NCBI GenBank assembly: GCA_030018505.1
Contig: JASEHO010000049.1
Coordinates: 1-10,589 of the forward strand
DNA from: a bacterium
Lineage (GTDB): Bacteria > UBA9089 > UBA9088 > JAGUXG01
Direction of reading: 5' to 3'
DNA: 10,589 bases
This document shows positions 5,851-10,589 of this stretch, piece by piece. Numbering within the stretch: the first letter of the stretch is position 1; each line of letters starts with the position of its first letter. The position numbers and the translations under genes are program-made. The notes under the pieces are model-generated. The model saw nothing but the letters and a program-made list of their open reading frames with translations, was not told where the DNA came from and ran no database searches.

Positions 5851-6936
5851 ATGAAGATATTATGTAATAGAGAGGTGTTAATAAATCAGATTCAAAAGGT
5901 ACAGATAGCCAATATTAAATCAACCCTGCCTATATTAAATAATATACTCCTTGAAATGAATAATGGTTATTTAACTACATTAGGAACTGATATGGATATA
6001 TCTATAAAATATAAACAGAAGATGGATATAAAAGAAGAGGGGGCTGTGCTTTTACCTATAAAAAGACTTATTAGTATTATAAACAGCCTTTCTAAAGAGA
6101 TAGAGATAAATGTTGATGAAGATTATAAAGTAAGTATATCTTCAGAAAATTTTTCTTCTCATCTTATTGGTATTAAAAAAGAGGAATATCCTATATTTCC
6201 AGAGGTTAACTGGAAAATATCTTTTAATCTGCTATTAGAGGATTTATTAGATATGTTTAAGAAGACTGTTTTTTCAGCCTCACAAGATGAGACTTTTATT
6301 CCCTACTGTGGAATATTAATGATATTAGAGGAAAAAAAGATAATATTAGTCTCTACAGATGGTCATAGATTAAGTTATATAAAAAAGGATATAAATATAG
6401 ATAAAAATATAAGAATTATTATTCCTATAAAGACTGTTCAAGAGGTGATAAGGATATTTAAGGGTGTAGAGGGTGAGATAAAAATATCCCTGGGGGATAA
6501 AGAGATATGTTTTGAACAGGAGAATCTTTTACTTATCTCAAGGCAGTTAGAGGGAGATTTTCCAGATTATAATAATGTTATTCCAAAGGAGGGTTTAATA
6601 GAATTAAATTTAGATAGGGATAATCTTAATTCTGTTATAAAGAGAGTCTCTTTAATGGCAGATGAAAGAAGAAGTTTTGTAAAATTTAATCTAAAAAAGA
6701 ACCTTTTATTAATAAATACTTTCACTCAAGAGATAGGTGATGCAAAGGAGGATATTAAGGTAAAATATTCTGGAAAAGAATTTGAGATAGCCTTTAATCC
6801 CAAATATATTTTAGATGTTTTAAGGATTCTCACAGATAAGGAGATAATATTTAGTATTACTGATCAAGCTAATAAAGGGATGATAAGGCAAGAAAGAGAA
6901 GATTTTTTATATATACTTATGCCGATGAGAATTTAA
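5851..6936 (+). CDS. dnaN: DNA polymerase III subunit beta (sliding clamp)
   Basis: Ring-forming processivity clamp that tethers DNA polymerase III and repair proteins to DNA. It acts as a homodimer of three similar domains per subunit. The 361 residues match the normal family length, with domain boundaries near 120 and 240. The C-terminus YILMPMRI is the characteristic clamp ending that lines the partner-binding groove, and the segments TDGHRLSY (about 168-175) and ISRQLEGDFPDYNNVIP (about 229-245) are typical clamp motifs. Position directly after dnaA is the most conserved gene pair at bacterial origins. Codon use is extremely A/T-biased (TTA, ATA, AAA and AGA dominate) compared with clpC and the 5' part of dnaA; for example 6361-6420 has only 9 G or C in 60 bases. 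No terminator separates it from clpC. Confidence 0.98.
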   Translation: MKILCNREVLINQIQKVQIANIKSTLPILNNILLEMNNGYLTTLGTDMDISIKYKQKMDIKEEGAVLLPIKRLISIINSLSKEIEINVDEDYKVSISSENFSSHLIGIKKEEYPIFPEVNWKISFNLLLEDLLDMFKKTVFSASQDETFIPYCGILMILEEKKIILVSTDGHRLSYIKKDINIDKNIRIIIPIKTVQEVIRIFKGVEGEIKISLGDKEICFEQENLLLISRQLEGDFPDYNNVIPKEGLIELNLDRDNLNSVIKRVSLMADERRSFVKFNLKKNLLLINTFTQEIGDAKEDIKVKYSGKEFEIAFNPKYILDVLRILTDKEIIFSITDQANKGMIRQEREDFLYILMPMRI

Positions 6937-6940
6937 TAAT

Positions 6941-6948
6941 GAGGTGAT
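6941..6948 (+). promoter_or_regulatory. Shine-Dalgarno of clpC
   Basis: GAGGTGAT, 8 bases complementary to the 16S rRNA 3' end, is placed 5 bp before the clpC ATG at 6954 and within the 17-bp gap after dnaN. It supports this start and cotranscription with dnaN. Confidence 0.8.
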
Positions 6949-6953
6949 AAAAT

Positions 6954-9383
6954 ATGTTTGAAAGATTTACAGAGAGGGCCAGAAAGATATTAGCTATTGC
7001 CCAGGAGGAGGCAAAAAATCTGAACCACGACTATCTTGGAACAGAGCATATCCTCCTTGGGCTTATCAGGGAAGGAGAGGGTGTCGCTACAGAGGTCTTG
7101 CGGAATATGGGCATTGAGTTTGAGACCATAAAACTTGAAATAGAAAGAGAGGCGCCACCTGGGGGTGCTCTGGCTATCTTAGGAAATGTTCCCTTTACCC
7201 CTAACTCAAAGAAGGTATTAGAGCTTGCTGTTGAAGAGGCAAGGAATATGGGCCATAACTACATAGGCACAGAGCACCTGCTTCTTGGGCTGGTCAAGGA
7301 GGGAGAGAGTATCGGCGCAAGGATTCTTATAAAATCTGGTGTCACCCTTGAAAAGGCAAGGGCTGGGATTCTCAGTATTTTAGGAGGAGGCTCTGGTGTG
7401 CCTGGAATTCCAGGTGAGGAGGCAAAGAAGGGAAAGACCACCACGCCAGTTCTTGATCACTTCTCCAGGGATCTCACAGCTTTAGCTTCCGAGAACAAAC
7501 TTGACCCTGTTGTTGGCAGAAAGGATGAGATAGAGAGGGTTGTCCAAATATTAGCCAGAAGAACAAAGAACAACCCTGTCTTGATTGGTGAGCCAGGCGT
7601 GGGAAAGACAGCTATTGTAGAGGGCTTAGCTCAAATGATTACGAAGGGAGAGACCCCAGAGATATTGGCGGCAAAGAGGGTTTTATGCCTTGACTTAGCA
7701 GCCATTGTTGCCGGAACAAAGTATAGAGGAGAGTTTGAGGAGAGGCTAAAGCGGGTGATGAATGAAGTCAGATCATCTCCAAATATAGTTCTTTTTGTTG
7801 ATGAGATGCATACCCTGATTGGCGCAGGTGGAGCAGAGGGAGCCATAGATGCTGCGGCTATCCTGAAACCTGCCTTAGCCAGAGGAGAACTGCAGTGTGT
7901 TGGGGCAACAACAATGGATGATTACAAGAAGTATGTGGAGAGGGATGCCGCATTAGAAAGGAGGTTTCAACCTGTTATGGTTGATGAACCAACTGTTGAT
8001 GAGACAACAGAGATTCTGAAAGGCTTGCGTGATAGATATGAGGCACACCACAGGGTAAAGTTTGAAGACTCTGCTTTGATTGCTGCATCAAGGCTTGCCC
8101 ATAGGTATGTCTCAGACAGATTTCTGCCTGACTCTGCCATAGACTTGATTGATGAGGCAGGCTCTCGGGCAAGGCTCAAGACCACAACCCTTCCGCCATA
8201 TCTAAAAGAAAAGGAAGAGGAAATAAAGCAGATGACAAAAGAGAAAGAGGCGGCCATAAGCAATCAGGAGTTTGAAAAGGCTGCCCAGATGAGGGATACA
8301 GAAAGGGCTTTGCGGGCAGAATATGAGAAGATGAAGAATGAATGGGACGCTTCTTCCAGTGAGAAGAAAAAGAGTGTGGTTGTAGATGAGGATGTAGCTG
8401 ATATTCTCTCAAAGCAGACAGGGATTCCTGTCTATAGATTGGTAGAGACGGAGTCTGAAAGATTGCTTAGAATGGAGGAGGAGCTTCATAATAGGGTTAT
8501 TGGCCAGGATGAGGCTATATCTTGTCTATCCCGGGCTATACGTCGGGCAAGGACAGGCCTAAAGGATGTCAAGAGACCAATGGGTTCATTCATCTTTCTT
8601 GGTCCAACAGGTGTCGGCAAAACAGAGTTAGCCAAGACCTTAGCCGAGTTCCTCTTTGATGATGAGGATGCCCTTATTCAGATAGATATGTCTGAGTTTA
8701 TGGAGAAGTTTGCTGTCTCAAGGTTGACCGGTGCACCCCCTGGTTATATTGGCTATGAAGAGGGTGGAGAGCTGACAGAGAAGGTGAGGAGGAAGCCATA
8801 TTCAGTGGTGCTTCTTGATGAGATAGAGAAGGCTCATCCGGATGTTTTTAATATCCTCCTGCAGATATTTGAGGATGGACATCTCACAGACAACCTTGGC
8901 CACAAAGTTGATTTTAGAAATACAGTCGTCATTATGACCTCAAATATCGGGGCAAAGGAGATAACCGGCAAGAAGGAACTCGGGTTTAGACCAGGAGGCT
9001 CTGAGAGGAAGTATGAGGATATGAAGGATAGGGTTTTGTCTGAGCTGAAGAAGGTCTTCAACCCTGAGTTTCTGAATAGAATAGATGAGACTGTTGTCTT
9101 TCATAGCCTGACCAAGGATGAGCTAAAAGAGATTGTCAAGCTGATGATAGAGAGGTTGAATGAGCAGATAAAGGACCAGAATCTCCGACTTTCCTTAACA
9201 AATGAGGCTATAATCTTCCTGGTTGAAAAGGGATATGATGAGGTCTATGGGGCAAGACCCTTAAGGCGTGTCCTCCAGAGGCATATTGAGGACCCGCTCT
9301 CTGAAGAGATACTGAAAGGACGATTCAAAAAAGGCGGAGAGATCAAGGTTTGCCTAAAAGAGGGGCAAATCTCGTTCAAGTAA
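6954..9383 (+). CDS. clpC: ATP-dependent Clp protease ATPase subunit ClpC
   Basis: Hexameric HSP100 unfoldase that threads proteins into the ClpP peptidase. It has 809 residues, normal for ClpC. The N-domain has two Clp repeats (about 1-75 and 80-150). The first AAA+ module has Walker A GEPGVGKT (212-219), a pore-loop region KYRGEFEERL (256-265) and Walker B FVDEMH (281-286). The middle domain carries a UVR-like segment (about 420-465), which separates ClpC from ClpB and ClpA. The second module has Walker A GPTGVGKTE (550-558), Walker B VVLLDEIEKAH (618-628) and sensor II GARPLRR (766-772). LGF at 675-677 matches the ClpP-docking loop, so a ClpP partner is expected elsewhere. It lies 17 bp after dnaN with no ctsR, mcsA or mcsB beside it. 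In Firmicutes, UVR-type ClpC works with adaptors such as MecA or McsB; whether one exists here cannot be told. Confidence 0.96.
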   Translation: MFERFTERARKILAIAQEEAKNLNHDYLGTEHILLGLIREGEGVATEVLRNMGIEFETIKLEIEREAPPGGALAILGNVPFTPNSKKVLELAVEEARNMGHNYIGTEHLLLGLVKEGESIGARILIKSGVTLEKARAGILSILGGGSGVPGIPGEEAKKGKTTTPVLDHFSRDLTALASENKLDPVVGRKDEIERVVQILARRTKNNPVLIGEPGVGKTAIVEGLAQMITKGETPEILAAKRVLCLDLAAIVAGTKYRGEFEERLKRVMNEVRSSPNIVLFVDEMHTLIGAGGAEGAIDAAAILKPALARGELQCVGATTMDDYKKYVERDAALERRFQPVMVDEPTVDETTEILKGLRDRYEAHHRVKFEDSALIAASRLAHRYVSDRFLPDSAIDLIDEAGSRARLKTTTLPPYLKEKEEEIKQMTKEKEAAISNQEFEKAAQMRDTERALRAEYEKMKNEWDASSSEKKKSVVVDEDVADILSKQTGIPVYRLVETESERLLRMEEELHNRVIGQDEAISCLSRAIRRARTGLKDVKRPMGSFIFLGPTGVGKTELAKTLAEFLFDDEDALIQIDMSEFMEKFAVSRLTGAPPGYIGYEEGGELTEKVRRKPYSVVLLDEIEKAHPDVFNILLQIFEDGHLTDNLGHKVDFRNTVVIMTSNIGAKEITGKKELGFRPGGSERKYEDMKDRVLSELKKVFNPEFLNRIDETVVFHSLTKDELKEIVKLMIERLNEQIKDQNLRLSLTNEAIIFLVEKGYDEVYGARPLRRVLQRHIEDPLSEEILKGRFKKGGEIKVCLKEGQISFK

Positions 9384-9394
9384 ATAAGGATATG

Positions 9395-9600
9395 TTGGGA
9401 TGGTTCGCTCTTGTTTGAAAGTTTAAAGGTTAAAAGATGGAAAATAGAAATGAGATTTGAAATTAGAAATTTGAAATTGGCAAGACAAGAGAAGAGAGAA
9501 GATATAATTTCGAATTTCTTCCTAATTTCCAATTTCCAATTTCTAATTTCCAATTTCTCCCTAAATCAGAGGGAAAAACGATAAAAATGAACCGTCCCAG
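9395..9600. mobile_element. MITE/REP-like non-coding element with inverted ends
   Basis: Fills most of the 256-bp gap between clpC and cvpA. Its ends are TGGGATGGTTC (9396-9406) and GAACCGTCCCA (9589-9599), an 11-bp inverted repeat with one mismatch that would be a G-U pair in RNA. Inside are inverted heptamer arrays. GAAATT repeats at 9459, 9466 and 9473 in the left arm. AATTTC repeats at 9524, 9531, 9538, 9545 and 9552 in the right arm, with two more at 9506 and 9513. The arms can fold on each other. A third set, starting GTTTGAAA, steps by 8 bp at 9413, 9421 and 9429. There is no transposase gene. A small non-autonomous element or REP-like structure is the best guess. It might also act on the clpC mRNA 3' end. 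Confidence 0.55.
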
Positions 9601-9611
9601 TTCTCCTTAAA

Positions 9612-9641
9612 TTGACAAATTCTATCTCTTTAAGGTAAAAT
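9612..9641 (+). promoter_or_regulatory. Possible promoter overlapping the cvpA start
   Basis: TTGACA (9612-9617, perfect -35) is followed after 18 bp by TAAAAT (9636-9641, 5 of 6 to the -10). The -10 overlaps the annotated ATG at 9640, so transcription would start around 9647, inside the gene. Either this is not the promoter used, or translation starts downstream. The conflict is unresolved. Confidence 0.35.
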
Positions 9642-10125
9642 GAATATATTAGACATTATCTTCATAGCCGTTTTATTGTTAAGCACAATAATGGGTCTTT
9701 TTCGGGGAGCAACCCGGGAGATATTCTCTCTGGCAGCTATCGTCTGTGGTGTATTAGGGGCAAGCAGACTATACCCAAAGCTTGCGCCCTATCTTACCAA
9801 ACATATATCCAACCCTGTTTTAGTTAATCTTTTGAGCTTTGTTATCGTCTTTCTCGTCATAGCTGGAGCCATTATGCTCATCTCTGTCATTCTTTGTAAG
9901 ATATGGAAGATCTTGCTCCTCGGCTGGGCTGATAGAGTGGCTGGCGCTTTATTTGGATTTATCCGAGGGGTTGTCCTAATTGGCGTTATTTGTGCCTTGC
10001 TCTCAATCTTTCCTTTAGAAAAAACAAAGAGTATGATGGAAAATTCAAAGCTCTTGCCTAGCCTTGAACCGGTAAAAGAGATTCTTTTCTCATTATTTCC
10101 ATTTGAGAGGATATTACCAAAATGA
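9640..10125 (+). CDS. cvpA: CvpA family inner membrane protein
   Basis: Small polytopic membrane protein of the CvpA (colicin V production) family, 161 residues, the usual length. Four hydrophobic helices lie at about 4-20, 28-44, 62-88 and 98-124. The family pattern is visible in NILDIIF at the start, GLFRGATREI after the first helix, and GWADRVAGALFGFIRG at 95-110, where glycine, arginine and the aromatic-glycine pairs are conserved. The molecular role of CvpA is poorly defined; in enterobacteria it affects colicin V export and envelope stress resistance. The ATG at 9640 is preceded only by a weak AGG (9633-9635), but it is needed for the complete first helix. The stop overlaps the accB start as ATGA (10122-10125), so the two genes are probably cotranslated. 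Confidence 0.88.
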   Translation: MNILDIIFIAVLLLSTIMGLFRGATREIFSLAAIVCGVLGASRLYPKLAPYLTKHISNPVLVNLLSFVIVFLVIAGAIMLISVILCKIWKILLLGWADRVAGALFGFIRGVVLIGVICALLSIFPLEKTKSMMENSKLLPSLEPVKEILFSLFPFERILPK

Positions 10126-10532
10126 AGAAAGACAGGTTCTCTGAGATAGAAGAGGAAGTATCCAGATTCTCCGAAACTGCAGAGAGAATGGGACTTTCCG
10201 AACTCTCTGTTGGAAAAGGGAAAAGGTTCATCAGGCTTCTGCTGGAAGAGAAAGGAATAGAGACAAGAGAAAAAGAAAGATGGCCAGGGGATAATTATCA
10301 GAAGATCCTTTCTCCCCTTGAGGGGATATTTTATCGCTCTGCTCGACCAGGAGATGCGTATTATGTAGAGATAGGCTCAAGTGTTACCCCTGGCCTTACC
10401 CTTGCTTTGATTGAGGCAATGAAGGTCTTTAATGAGATAAAGTCAGAGATTGCAGGAAAGATAGTAGAGATATTACCAATAAATGGAAAGAATGTCCAGA
10501 AAGGGGATCTACTTTTTGTGGTTGAAATCTAA
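10122..10532 (+). CDS. accB: Biotin carboxyl carrier protein of acetyl-CoA carboxylase
   Basis: Carries the biotin that shuttles CO2 from biotin carboxylase to the carboxyltransferase in malonyl-CoA formation, the first step of fatty acid synthesis. It has 136 residues. The C-terminal biotinyl domain (about 62-136) starts with SPLEGIFYRS and holds the biotin attachment motif EAMK at 98-101, with Lys101 modified. The RSARPGDAYYV segment (about 72-82) matches the protruding thumb of AccB-type domains, which favours AccB over lipoyl carriers or decarboxylase subunits. The N-terminal helix and strand (MGLSELSVGKGKRFIRL, 23-39) resemble the AccB N-terminus. The usual Pro/Ala-rich linker is nearly absent, so the protein is shorter than the roughly 156-residue E. 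coli form. An accC gene commonly follows accB; none begins in the 57 bp left in the window. Confidence 0.88.
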   Translation: MKKDRFSEIEEEVSRFSETAERMGLSELSVGKGKRFIRLLLEEKGIETREKERWPGDNYQKILSPLEGIFYRSARPGDAYYVEIGSSVTPGLTLALIEAMKVFNEIKSEIAGKIVEILPINGKNVQKGDLLFVVEI

Positions 10533-10589
10533 AATGTTAGCTAACGATACGTTGTAGTGTAATATTCTTATTTTCTTTTAAGTATTGAG
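10533..10589. other. Intergenic end with 10-bp palindrome
   Basis: No gene begins in this short right edge. A perfect 10-bp palindrome, GTTAGCTAAC, lies at 10536-10545, just after the accB stop. It is not followed by a T-run, so it does not look like an intrinsic terminator, and it could be an operator or chance. Confidence 0.35.

Noticed and set aside
7259..8412. Several minus-strand open frames of 61-98 codons within clpC
   Set aside because: All lie antisense to strongly conserved ClpC coding sequence and show no recognisable protein features or ribosome sites.
9245..9553. Open frame of 102 codons on the minus strand over the clpC end and the intergenic element
   Set aside because: Its N-terminal part is a translation of the AATTTC heptamer repeats and the rest is antisense to clpC, so it is a repeat-derived shadow.

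Overview
The window reads as a bacterial chromosomal replication origin with its two divergent gene blocks. I see no prophage, CRISPR, transposase, rRNA or tRNA. The organism is a bacterium of roughly 40% GC. It has a System II (ResB/CcsA) cytochrome c maturation pathway, a ClpC-type unfoldase with a UVR insert, and degenerate heptanucleotide repeat arrays in intergenic DNA. The combination suggests an uncultivated lineage of the kind known mainly from metagenomes, but I cannot place the phylum from sequence reading alone.

Left block, minus strand (166-3943): a YfhO-like multispanning membrane protein, resB and ccsA form a tight operon. Each junction is a 4-bp stop/start overlap (GTGA, then ATGA). 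A plausible sigma70-type promoter sits directly against the yfhO ATG, which would make the transcript leaderless or nearly so. ResB and CcsA together export haem and ligate it to apocytochromes c. Why a YfhO-like protein leads the operon is unclear.

Origin region (about 3944-5850): dnaA lies between two clusters of DnaA boxes. The upstream cluster holds about seven candidate boxes at 4092-4372. The downstream cluster holds one perfect box in the last codons of dnaA and three variants just after the stop. A very AT-rich stretch with an 11-bp inverted repeat follows and is the likely unwinding element. Boxes within each group repeat at exactly 11 bp, about one helical turn. Genes on both sides are transcribed away from this region, as expected for leading-strand coding at an origin.

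Right block, plus strand: dnaA, dnaN and clpC follow one another, with clpC only 17 bp after dnaN, an unusual place for clpC. Base composition falls sharply in the middle of dnaA, stays very AT-rich through dnaN and recovers at clpC. After clpC a roughly 205-bp non-coding element bounded by an 11-bp inverted repeat carries inverted heptamer arrays. Then come cvpA and a biotin carboxyl carrier protein gene (accB), overlapping by 4 bp; accC may lie beyond the window.

The least expected features are the 11-bp phased DnaA boxes on both sides of dnaA, the shared heptamer-array design of two unrelated intergenic elements (1-63 and 9395-9600), the composition break inside dnaA, and clpC joined to dnaN. 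I did not find a convincing new multi-gene system.
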